Shown: one piece after another, positions 35,600 through 46,900 of the stretch
Layout: every line of letters starts with the position of its first letter
Position numbering within the stretch: position 1 is the stretch's first letter
Assembly: GCF_000002985.6 (NCBI RefSeq)
Contig: NC_003284.9
Span: 2,914,001-2,978,000, forward strand
Length of the DNA stretch: 64,000 nt
Source: Caenorhabditis elegans
Lineage: Eukaryota; Nematoda; Chromadorea; Rhabditida; Rhabditidae
Reading direction: 5' to 3'
Program-made: the position numbers and the translations under genes
Notes under the pieces: generated by a model
Databases searched by the model: none
The model's input: the letters and a program-made list of their open reading frames with translations, nothing else
Told to the model about the DNA's origin: nothing

Positions 35600-37055
35600 A
35601 AAACATTTTGTTATGTGACTATATATTTTTCTTTTTCTACAATTTCCAATAAGTTAGACGGCTACAAAAGTGTCAACTTTTTGGTTAAAATGCCCAGTTT
35701 TCGATAATTCACTAAAAAACGTCTTCAAAGCTATTGTAGCCGCATAATTGGAGATAACAATATTATTGAGCGAATAAAATATAAAAAATGATGAATACAA
35801 GAGGGCAACCGCTCAGTTTCACAATCTCCTCCTACACAGTAAAGGGGAGAATAACAGAGCAAACCGGAAGAATGTAAGTCACACACTATACCGGCAGACA
35901 GGCCGTTTAGATAAAACCATAGATAAAACATCTAGTGTGCACAGGACCACACAAGAATAGCACATTTTTAACGTTCTGAACACTAAACATGACTCCCTTG
36001 TTAAATATGAAGATTCCCAGAGTTTTGAAATTCGAAACTATATTTCACACATTTTTTTTCAATATAACGATGATTTTATAAAGAATGAAAAATCGCAAGA
36101 TAGGTGTCTGAAAATCGAAGATTTTACTCATCCACATTATGAAACTAAAAAGACCACCTGAACAATCTCTCGGCAGGTGTATTTTTTTTGCTCTCTCAAA
36201 ATGCAAGCGACCTTTTTGAAACACATCTGCTCTTTTGTTTTGCTGCAGGGTGTGGCTCACATCAATCTAATAATCAAAACACATCAAACGTGAGCCGTGT
36301 TGAAAAGAAAAAGGAGGGGAGTTAGACTGATTTTTACAAATCCCGATTTCTTCTCTCTTGAACCATCTCTCACCTGCGCCGACAGCAAATCGTCGGTCTC
36401 CTCATTCACCACTATCTTTCTCGTGTTCCATTATTTTTGCTGTTACTCTGGCTCTCATTTTCTTCTTCCTCACCCGGAGTATTATCATCAGAGGAATGAT
36501 GATGCCTTCTTCTTCTCTTCCAAACCCTTCCGAACTCTTCACTCATTTCCGACTCGGCGACTCGTCTCTTTATTTTGACATGTTTAACCAACAACACACG
36601 TTTATACACGCCGGACCAACCATTTTGCATCCGTCCTTTTGACAAGACAACTCTTAATCTTTCTTTTCTTCTATCTCCACTTTTGTTTTTAGATCTTTCA
36701 GCTCTCACTTTTTTTCTCGTTTTGTGTCTATTTATCTAAACGCTATACAACAATTTCAGATGTAGAACACTACACATATAGTTGCAATTTGAGAATTCTG
36801 AGTGCATTATACATATTTTTATCAGCCTATCAAATTTTACAAAACTTTCTACTGTGATACTTGTACGTTGCTAACCCCGACCAATTAAACAAGATCTACC
36901 GTCGTTTTTTTTGTTTTACTACTGCTTTATCAGTGTCCATAGACGGCAAATGTTTCGTAGATCATAATTTTTATAAGTGTTATTTTTTCTTTATTTTTAT
37001 AGGTTTTTGTGTAGCATCCTATTTACCAAGCGGCGGCTGAGTATCTAACGTAAAA
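35600..37055. other. Spacer, no supported gene
   Basis: A pyrimidine-rich block at 36330-36720 has open frames on both strands of 90-98 codons; these follow from CT-rich composition. No splice-linked exons or family motifs. It may be a regulatory region. Confidence 0.4.
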
Positions 37056-37059
37056 AGTA

Positions 37060-37395
37060 AAAACATTCAAAGAAATTTTTTTTTCAAAATTGATATGATT
37101 TTTTGAACATTGGAGAAATTTCAGGTTTTGCTACTTTTTTTAAAGTCGTCGATCAAAAACAGATGTTTTCGTCAAATTTTGTATTTTACTATAGCTATTA
37201 GTATTCAGATATTGTAGGATTTCAAACTTGCGACAGTGCTATAGTTTTCTCAAAAAGTGGTTAAAACTCACAGATTTCCACTTATTGGCCGTAAATCAAA
37301 AAAGAAATTCAAACAATTTACTATGATACTTAATCATTATGGAACCATAGAATTGAATGTTAAAATTTTCCCCACTGGTGCTACTCCACCTTTTT
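37060..37395. repeat. Family A element
   Basis: TTTTGCTACTTTTTTTAAAG, AAGTCGTCGATCAAAAACAG, CTCAAAAAGTGGTTAAAACT and the end TTCCCCACTGGTGCTACTCC are the family hallmarks in order. Confidence 0.6.
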
Positions 37396-37440
37396 TGTCT
37401 ATACTTTTTTATTTTTAGAAAAATCCAAATATGTACACTT

Positions 37441-37592
37441 ATGGGGTTATTCAAGTAATGTAGCAAAATGTATTTAAATACATTTGTGACGTCACAAATG
37501 TATTTAAATACATGTTTTTATATACGTGAATAAGGTTGTGACGTAATTTTTCTACAATTTTTAATTTTCCGACACTACTTGAATAACCCCAT
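37441..37592. repeat. MITE-like element with a perfect 46 bp internal palindrome
   Basis: Outer inverted repeats ATGGGGTTATTCAAGTA / TACTTGAATAACCCCAT bound about 150 bp. Within it 37468-37513 is an exact palindrome centred on TTGTGACGTCACAA with flanking TATTTAAATA on both sides. Very AT-rich otherwise; no ORF. Confidence 0.75.
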
Positions 37593-37699
37593 TAAAAACT
37601 CCCTGTTGTGTTTGCACAAATTAAAAAATGCTTGACTTTTTAAAACGGCTGTATACGCGCCACGGAGCATTATTAATTTAAGTTGGGTTTGAAAAAAAA

Positions 37700-38020
37700 T
37701 TATAGTTTTATCCAATTTGATCAATTGCATATTTTAAACATATAGGACGAAAATGTGCTCAAATAAACAAAATTTGTACTGTTCAAAAATTGTTCAAAAA
37801 TTGTTTTAAGCGGTTCAAGATTTCGAAGCGGTCTGAAATTAATTTTTTTCAAATTAACATTGGCTACCTATCGGCTTCAAGTCTATCCTAATCAACGAAA
37901 CAATATGAGATGAACGATCAAAATATGATCAACCTCAGACCGCCCCGACTCGGAAAAATGGCCGAAATTGGAGATTTTAGCAAACTTTAGACCATTTTTT
38001 TAAAACTTTTGAAGCACCCA
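37700..38020. repeat. Family B element
   Basis: Contains AACATTGGCTACCTATCGGC, the family's reverse-oriented hallmark, and AAAATGGCCGAAATTGGAGA. The ends are worn; boundaries are approximate. Confidence 0.5.
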
Positions 38021-38810
38021 TTAGATCAAGCGTAGCATATCACAAAGTTATTATATTTACCCAATTTTATCAAAAACTGCGATTGCGCTATATTTCAGCG
38101 AACCGACCCTTGTTCTTTAAAATTTCTCTATACTTGGATCAAATTTTTTTTTGTTCCTTATTTTGCTTGTCAGTTTACAGCTCTACAGCACATTCTTTAC
38201 ATGCAGTCGGACGTTCAGTAGGCAACGCTTACAAAAAATAGGGAAAAGAGCTGCCAAATGGATTTAGTGATGTAACTTAATTCTGCTTTGTTTTCATCTA
38301 GTTTGGTGCACAATTCTACATTCCACTTGTTTTGCATGTGACTTTGACTTTTGAAAGCTAATGTAGCAGAAGCGAAAACGCACAAATGGGTTCATCGTGA
38401 TGAGGAAGGTAGAATAAACAACTTGCAACAATAATTCATTCATATTCATCACATATGATGCTTGATCTTTCTTCCGCTTCCAGCTTCTCCCATGGTATGT
38501 TTTTCTTCAATCTTACAGATGGAAAAATTGATAAGAACTAGGCTCCAAACCACTCTAACTAATAGTACCACAACGCCGGTTTATGTTTTTGTCAGCTGTT
38601 GCGAATTTGTTTTCTGACGTCTCGTTGGTAACACCAAATCGTTTTATTGGCGTTGTAGATAATGGCAGAAATCGGGATAAAAATTATTTCAAAATTATGC
38701 GTGAGCAAAAATCGAATTTTTTAAGGAAGTGTCTCTTTTTCCTCTGTTAATCACTTTTTTTTGTTTTTTAATTTCTATAAGTTTCAAAAAAAGGCACAGT
38801 TTTTGTTGTT
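38020..38810. other. Spacer, nothing recognised
   Basis: AT-rich DNA with no open frame of note, no inverted ends and no RNA-gene signature. Confidence 0.4.
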
Positions 38811-38814
38811 TTTT

Positions 38815-39475
38815 GTGCTAGTGGGGAAACTGCTTTACAGTATGCCTATGGCACCATAATTACCAAATATCATAATGAAAAATTCAGAAAAATTATATAA
38901 ATTTTATATGATTTTTAAACAGTATGGCACTTTTTTGGAAGTCGTCAAAAAAATTTTCCTTCAATTTGTATTGACTATTTATGTTTCAAATATTCAAACA
39001 TTGCAGAAATTTCAACATGGCGGCAGTTTTCTCAAAAAGTTGCAAAAACTTAGTAACTGTCACTTTTTAGTGTCAATAAAAATTTTCATTGAAAATATTT
39101 TGAAAAGATGGAATGTATCAGGGGTGAGCGGCAAACAAATTTTTCCGGCAAATTGGCAAATAGCCGGAATTGAAATTTCCGGCAAATCTGCAAACCGGCA
39201 AATTGCCAATTTGCCGAACGGCAATTGCCGCTTTGGTATGTATGGTTATTTTGACACCATAAAGGTAGAGGTTTTAATAAATTCCCCTTCTGGCGCTGCG
39301 TTCTTTCGATATAAAAAAATGTTTTTCGGTCAACTTAAAACCAAGAAGTAAGAGTTTTTTTTCAGATTACTAATAAAATTTTTTTCTGTTTGAAAAGTTT
39401 TACTATGGTCATTTTAGCATCATAGGAGTAGTTTTTAACATTTTCTCCACTGGCGCTCTTCTACTACAGCAATTT
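38815..39475. repeat. Family A element carrying a CGGCAAATT array
   Basis: Outer parts have family A text (AACTTAGTAACTGTCACTTT; end TTTCTCCACTGGCGCTCTTC). Inside, 39125-39232 is a cluster of CCGGCAAATTGGC-type units on both strands, resembling the array at 24.2 kb. A 158-codon frame (38875-39351) runs through it and is judged an artefact. Confidence 0.55.
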
Positions 39476-40195
39476 GGAAAAACCGTGTTTTACAAGGTTT
39501 GTATATTTTGCAGTGTTTTTTTCCTGGCTTTCACGGAAGGATAAAATAAGAAAATTGAGAAGAAGAGATGGTGTTTTCCACTTCATTCGCGCGTATGTGA
39601 ATCGCATCGAAACGATGTGAACTAGGCGCGCGCCCCGAGGGCAATGCTCTTCCAATTCGCGCAGTTTTTCTTTGCGCGGCCATTCTTCTTTCTTCCCTTC
39701 ATAGTTACACTCGCACACCCCCCCCCCCCTCACATACCCACTCGCTTTCCCATCACTTCTTCAATTTTTATGCAAGAGATGCACAAAACTGCTCCAATTT
39801 TTGTGCTCCTCCCGTTTGTCCTCCTCTTCCCAAAAAAAGCTGAGAACTTATATTGCTGTCCACGTGGGCAAAGGCTCGCGCTTACTTTTGTTGCGCTCAA
39901 CCCATTTTCACTCAATTAGGCGGCACATCTCTTTTCTTACACTGAGTGTCTGGAGTTTATACAAACCACTGATCATATTCACTCCATTTTTATACCAAGA
40001 GCAATTTCTATCTTCCTTTTTTTATTGAAAAAAAAAATGGAATTTCATCTGATCAGCAGTTATTCTTCAGTTTTCCCAAAAAACACTTGTTTGGAGAAAA
40101 TTTTTTCCCAATTCCCTCAAACATTCTTTTTACATACTATCAGCTGTTTTTTTTCTCTTTTTCAAGGTTCTTCAGATGATGATAGAAACTGGATT
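39476..40195. other. Spacer with C12 tract, no supported gene
   Basis: A GC-richer block at 39590-39760 includes GGCGCGCGCCCCGAGGG and a run of 12 C (39718-39729). Overlapping frames on both strands lack splice or domain support. Possibly a promoter-like island. Confidence 0.35.
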
Positions 40196-40199
40196 GCAA

Positions 40200-40620
40200 T
40201 GACCGTTATACTGTAAAAAAATTATAAAAAAATATTATACTTTTAAAAAAAGATTTTGTTCTAATTTTGCAAAAAATAAAAATAAAATTTTAAAATACCG
40301 CGCAATCAAGTGTCGTCATTTTCGACATGTTTGTGTTTTTCTGGTGTTTCTTGCTGTTTTTTTAAAAAATATATTTGATGTTGGACACAGTTTGTCAAGA
40401 AACCTGCTAATCAGATAGAAATACAATAAAACTTCTAAAATTGGTATAAAAATCGATAATTTCATATGAAGTTATAATTTTTAAATAATACATTTCTGAA
40501 AATTTGACAATCTGTTTCACATCAGATATTAAAAAAAATTAACAAACTAATTAGTATAGTCTGAAAACGGTAAAAATCCGTTACTCGTTTGCGTGGAAAT
40601 TCAAAAAATTTTTTATCCCA
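40200..40620. repeat. GTGTCGTCATTTTCGACAT family C foldback
   Basis: TACCGCGCAATCAAGTGTCG with CATTTTCGACATG near the left and AAATCCGTTACTCGTTTGCG near the right form worn inverted ends. Middle text (TTTCTGAAAATTTGACAATC, TTTCACATCAGATAT) recurs at 43.3 kb. Confidence 0.55.
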
Positions 40621-40859
40621 TTTCTTTACCTTGTGCCAAATTGAAAAAAACCATATAAACTTTAGAAAAAAAAAAGAACTTTTTATTGAATTTTTTGAAT
40701 TTTTTTACTATGAATTTTGGTCACTTTATTGTGCTACTCTACCTTTAAATATGTTTCATGCAAATATTTTTTTTTTTTTTGCATTCAAATTGCCAAATTT
40801 CACCTGCAAAAAAAGTAAAAGTTTAATCAAAAACATAACAAAAAAATGCTAAAAGATTT

Positions 40860-42850
40860 CCAAAATTTAATCAAATCTCCGTCTTAATCAATATTTTGCC
40901 GTCTGGATGCATTGCCTAGAGTTTTGATTCCAGAAACTAAATCATTTTATTCATGCGTCGCCGAGTTGAGCACTTTTTTGTTGCTTTTTTTTACCACCGT
41001 GAATAAAAACCACCCTTGTGCTACGAAATTAATATCAATCGTCGTTCTCATTGTATGCCGTTTAACTTTTGAGAAATGCAGTTGTTCCGGTTGCCATTAA
41101 TAAACAATGACTGCTTGATTCGGAAATTTATTTAAAACGAGCGAGCTGAGCACTCTCGCTTTTCTTTTTCGGCAATTCTTGCCATGTAATCCATCAAAAC
41201 TACATGATTTTCCTGCTTGTTTCCGTTCGTCATTTTTCGAGTCTCCGCTTCTTTTTTTTTAACTTTCGAAGCTTATCCTCCATTATTTAGCATTAATATT
41301 TATAAAAAGGTGTATGACAGCTGGTTGGAAAATTATTAAAAACCACAACTTTTCAAAAAAAAATTGAAAATTATTTATTTTGACGCAAAACGTGTTTTGT
41401 TAAAAACTAAATTTGCACCATTTTTTTGGAAGTCGTCGATCAAAAACAAATTTCCATTCAGTTTTTTGTTCTAGTAATGTTTAAAATATTTCCATTTCCA
41501 CATTCTTGAGGTTTGGGTTTTCACAAAAATGGCGCACTTACCATTTTCGACTAGAAAAAGAAATTTAAAAAAAAATTCCAGATAATTCCATTTTTTCATA
41601 TGATATTTAATATTTTTCCCCATTAGAAGTAGTCCACCTTTATTCATGTGTCATTCAAAATATTTTTTTTTAATTTCTCTGTTGAGAAAAAGCAACCTAA
41701 GAAAAAGAGAAAAAAGAGATGAAAACTTTCGAAAAACTAAAACTTTCACCCATTTTGAATAATTCATAGTTCAAACTAGGTCCACCCAAAAACCTTCTCA
41801 TACATATTCGGTCACATGGAATTAATTGGCGACCAGATATTTGGGCGCCTCGAAGTTTATGCCTGCTCTTCGTGAAGCTCTCCTTGAAAAGACGTCTTCT
41901 TGACTTCCGCTCGCCTTCACATAAACAATTGTCGACTCTTCCCTCTTTTCTTACAACTATCCAAAACCTTCCTCTTATTTTAATCACAAGGCTTTTGACT
42001 ATCCACTTGGTTATTTTAGGAAAGTAGTTTTAAAAAAATTTGAAAATCAAAAATCATGTCTCGACAGAAATCCGGAGATAGTTTAAAGTTTAAATTCAAT
42101 AAAAGATCTCCACAACCGAGTGAGCAAGTGAAGTTTTTTTTTTGAGTAAAATTGTATTACGAGTTCAGTTTTGATTGCGAACATTTTCAACTCTTTCCAA
42201 TAAAAGTTCTTTTTTGCACAATTGAGCTTCTTTCATCTTGAAAAAAAGTCCGAGCAATTGAAGAAGTGTGGAGCAGCTAGAAGGAATTGCTCTCACAAAT
42301 GGGTTTTTCTTCGGCTCGGCTCTAACTCCAGGCCCACCAACTTCGACTCCACCGGCTTCAGAACTCCCTTCATTTCCGAAATCATTTTTTTTCACACACC
42401 CATCCTCTCCCCGAGGCACTGTTGCAATCCGCTCTTACATGTCGCTTTTTTGTTTAAATTTGCTAAGCTATGTACCTCTTTGGGCAGTGCCCAGAGAAAA
42501 GAAGTGCAAATTGAGTAGAGAATAGTTGTATATAGTTTCTATGAAGTCGGTGTACTACCATTGTGTAGATTTTTTTCGGTGCTTGTACAGTGTACCTGAG
42601 CAAAAATTTTTTTCCAATACGTTGTTCACTACTATCTTTTGAAAATTATGTTTTAATTGAAACGTAAAATTGTTTAGCAATGTTAGGCCTAGAAAAACAC
42701 TAATTCTAAGCCTTATATGGACAAAAAGAGTCACAAAAAATTTCAAACTGGTTAATATTTTTGGGCCATGTGTACTACACAAATGTCCTTTTTTTTTAAA
42801 TAGAAAATCTATGTTTCTCAAAATAAATCGTTGTTTTTAGCTTGCTGTAA
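40860..42850. other. Spacer with one family A copy (41300-41645), no supported gene
   Basis: The family A copy ends in TTTTTCCCCATTAGAAGTAG. A GC-richer stretch at 42240-42520 has open frames on both strands (plus frame 42268-42525 is Pro/Ser-rich); neither has exon context. A minus frame at 41697-41987 is Arg/Ser-rich and unsupported. Confidence 0.35.
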
Positions 42851-42859
42851 AACTACAAA

Positions 42860-43440
42860 TAGTAGAAACCTTTTTTTTAATCTATAAAAAATTGAAATTT
42901 TTTTGTTTTGAAATCAGCAATTTCTTGTCAAAATTTGTAATAATAATATCGATTAAAAACAATAATTTGTATCACAAAAACTCATTAATTTTAAACCAAA
43001 ATCACCAAATATATCTTTTAAAAACTTTGCAAAAATAAAAAAATGGGCTAATAATTTTTCAAATTACCGCACAAAAGAGTGACGTCATTTTCGACATTTG
43101 TGCTTTTTCCTGCTATATTAATTGGGTTTTTCTGTTTTTTTATACTTGATTCGTTAATTTTTCATACTTTTTTTCTGTAAAGAAAACTTGATAGTCAGAT
43201 AGAATTTTAATAAAAATTCAAAATTGACCTGAAAATCAATAATTTCACATGATTGTCTAATTTTTAACGGATAAATTTCTGAAAAGTGACAAACTGTGTT
43301 TCACATCAAATATGAAAAAAAAATCAATTAAACCAATCAGTGTAGTTGGAAAATGCCAACAATGACGTCACTCTTCGGGTAATAATTATCACTTGACCCT
43401 ACTCCAAATTTAAATAAACTTATCACTTGAACTGTTTTGT
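42860..43440. repeat. Family C foldback upstream of gbb-1
   Basis: Left arm ATTACCGCACAAAAGAGTGA then CGTCATTTTCGACATTTG; right arm CCAACAATGACGTCACTCTT. The arms are inverted about 300 bp apart. It ends about 500 bp before the gbb-1 start. Confidence 0.65.
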
Positions 43441-43952
43441 TATCAAGTAGTTGTTTAATTTTTACTGCAGAACACTATCACAGCCACAATGGGCATAATT
43501 TGTCATTCCAACCAATTTATCAAACATATCTAAAATTCTCAATATCGCTTCCAAATCTTTCAATATTTAGACGATCCCTCGAGCGTGTTGGTCACTAAAG
43601 TCGCATAAATCTTCCTCCTTCTCCTTTCTCACACGAGCCGCTTCTTGCATTTGATGTAACTTTTAGAATGTGGGGGTTGAAGAGACTGGTCGCCGAATCA
43701 AGGTTTTGCCATCTTAGACACAGTCCCCAGGGGACCAAATTGTGTCACACTGGCGTATGCAGACGTTATACATTCGTTTTGCCTAGTCTCCACAATAACA
43801 ACGTTTGCTCATTTCACTCGCACTAGATATTCAAAAAATGACGGGTTTTCTTCTTTTTTCTTCTTTTTCAATCAATATGCTAGCGTTTTCCGATACTTTT
43901 GCTAAAATTGAACGTATAAAAACATGTGATTTCAGTTTCAGATATGAAATAG
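43441..43952 (+). promoter_or_regulatory. gbb-1 upstream region
   Basis: Contains a GC-richer block (43570-43760) and two acceptor-like TTTCAG sites ending at 43935 and 43941, 11-17 bases before the start, suggesting trans-splicing. No TATA box was recognised. Confidence 0.4.
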
Positions 43953-46900
43953 ATGTTCGTTAGATCATCTTGGTTATTATTATGGGGCACTATCGTGTGG
44001 GCTTCCGCCGAGCCGGTCACCCTTCACATCGGTGGCACGTTTCCGATGGAATCTGGCTCCGGAGGATGGGCAGGAGGAGAAGCATGTCTTCCGGCAGTTG
44101 AGATGGCACTGAAAGATGTCAATAGTCGATTAGATATTCTACCTGGTTACGTACTTAATATGACTAATCACAACTCGCAGGTAATTGTGATTTTTGTTTC
44201 AAATACATTTTTAAAAAGATTTTTTGAAATTTCCAGTCAAAATTTTGGCAAATCACAAATTTTTTGAAAAATATGAGCTTTCAAGAAAATCCAGAGCAAT
44301 GTAGCATGTTCTGACCACTAGAATGTCTCAACACAACTAATTGAAACAAAATTATAGTACACAAATTGTAGAAAAAACAAATACATTTTTTTGGTCGATA
44401 TCCAAAATTATGAGTGGCAAAACCTAAGTATTACCACGTTTTGACTGCCAGTAACTTTTTTTAAATTGAACATTTTTTAGTTACTGTCAAAAAAGGACTC
44501 AGTTTGGACACACATTATATATGCTAAAACATTTTAGGTGTCGGAACATGTGACATTGCTTTGGATTCCCTTAATAGCCCATAATTTTCAAAAAGGTTTA
44601 GCAATTAGCCAAACCGGTTCTACTCTACTTTTAATACTATATTTTTAGCTTTAAAATTAAATTATTAGCAACTTTTAGGAAATTTAAACCGTTCTAAATT
44701 TCAGTGTCAACCAGGTCTTGCTATGCAACAATTATATGATTTTCTTTATAAACCACCTACGAAGCTGATGCTTCTAACAGGATGTAGTCCCGTCACAACT
44801 GTAATTGCTGAAGCTGCGCCAGTGTGGAAACTAGTTGTGGTGCGTTATAATACGTTTCTCAGAATTCCAGACCCTCAAATTATTAATTCCAGTTATCATA
44901 CGGTGGAAGCTCTCCTGCACTTTCCAATAGAAATCGATTCCCAACATTGTTCAGGACTCACCCGTCAGCGAATATGCAGAACCCCACGCGGTAAGTTGGC
45001 AATTATGAGCAGTCTAACTTATTTTAAAATTTAAGAATTCACATAATGGAAAAATTCAAATGGAAAAGATTTACTATTTTGATGTCGGTTGAGGAAGTTT
45101 TCGTTACCACTGCAAAAGATCTGGAGGTGAGTGAAAAATTTTCGGAACTTTTTCTCATATGAACACTTATATTTTAGGCGATTGCACGAAAAAAAGGTAT
45201 TAAAGTAGATCGGCAAAGTTTTTACGGGGACCCAACTGATGCGATGAAGACTCTACAACGCCAAGATGCTAGAATTATAGTCGGATTGTTTTATGTAACT
45301 GAAGCTAGGAAAGTACTGTGTCAGGTAAAAAGAAATTGTATTTCTGGGTACACTCAAAATAATAAAACTAAGTGGCCCCGCTTTTTTTTTCGGAAAATCA
45401 TGAGCAAAAATTGGGACTCCAACAAATTTCAGCCGCCGACATTTCACAAGTTCCGCGCCCCACTTTGTTTAACTTGCTGTGGGCGTGGCGAGTTGTCCCA
45501 CCCGTTAAGCAAAGTGGAGCGCGGAACGTGAAATGTCGGCTGCTGATGTTGGTTGGGGTCCCAATTTTTGAATATTGTTACAAGTGTTACAAGTACATGT
45601 GTTGGTTTAACCTTGAGTTCATATTTGTAAGTTTATAGGCGTATCACCATGGATTGTACGGTCGTCGATACGTTTGGTTTTTTATTGGTTGGTATGCGGA
45701 CACTTGGTATATTCCACCCCCAGAAGAGCATTTGAATTGTACCGCCGAGCAGGTGAATCCCGTTACTATATAGAAATTTAAAACAAGAAAAATTATTTTC
45801 AGATGACAGAAGCTGCCGAGTACCATTTCACAACAGAAAGTGTCATGCTATCTCGCGACAACATTCCAGCAATTTCCGAAATGACTGGTATGCAATTTCA
45901 ACAACGCCTTACTCAATACTTTCAAAAAGACACTGCAAATGTCGGAGGATTCCCTGAAGCTCCACTTGCATACGATGCAGTTTGGTAAGTTAAAGGCGCC
46001 AGCGGGCATTTTTCTTTTGAAATTTTAACCTGTCGTGAAAATTTTTTGTACATTTTTTGAGAATTCTCGTTATGAAATTTGGTGCCAAGTTTAGTCTATT
46101 TAAGAAAAATACCCACAAACTCTACTCCCCCTTTAATTGTGGTTCTCCTGTGAAACATGTGAATTTCCGATATTTCAGGGCGCTCGCATTGGCTTTCAAT
46201 TGCACTCGTAACAATTTGCCATCTCATATTCGATTGGAAAATTTTACATACGACAACAAAGTTATAGCAGATACACTTTTCCAATGTGTCAAAAACACCT
46301 CTTTCCGTGGTGTGTCTGTGAGTTAAAGTTAAGTTGAAAAATATGAACACATAATGATGGTTTAGGGAAAAGTCATGTTTTCGGACTCTGGAGATCGTAT
46401 TGCTAGAACTCAAATTGAGCAGATGCAAGGAGGAAAGTACAAGATCATGGGTTATTATGATACAACAAGTGGAGATTTGGAGTGGTACAATAAAGAGCAG
46501 TGGTTAAATGGTAAAGGACCACCACCAGACTCGACTGTGATTAAAAAGCATGCCATGACTGTGTCAAATGAGGTAAAAACAACGATTTTTATTTTCAGTT
46601 TCAAAAAATAATAAGTCACCATTATTTAACATTAAAAACTGTCACTTTTGATCGTTTTGCTTCAAATTTTTTTGGCTTCAAATGCACCTTAACCAACAAT
46701 AAACGTGAGATAACTAATTAAAATATGCGGTATCAGATGATAACTTAAATTAGGACTTCCATGGTAGGCGCAGTTTCAGGGCCTGACGCCTGCCTCCAAC
46801 CTGCTTGCCTCGACCTTTCGCCTAATTACCGCACTATGTCATGAAGTCAAAGGCTTGGTGTTTACACCACATAGTGCGAAAGATGGTTTTTTGCCGCGGC

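Noticed and set aside
36297-36708. Three 93-98 codon frames on both strands near 36.5 kb
   Set aside because: CT-rich composition keeps both strands open. No signal peptide, splice sites or family motif persuaded me.
38875-39351. 158-codon plus ORF
   Set aside because: It runs through a family A repeat and a CGGCAAATT array, with repeat-derived residues (SGKSANRQIANLPNG); no flanking gene structure.
44893-45034. Reading [19 protein letters not shown] as GBB-1 sequence
   Set aside because: That frame ignores the 44840-44892 intron. The correct frame after the acceptor at 44892 gives [18 protein letters not shown], which matches the GABA-B ligand pocket.
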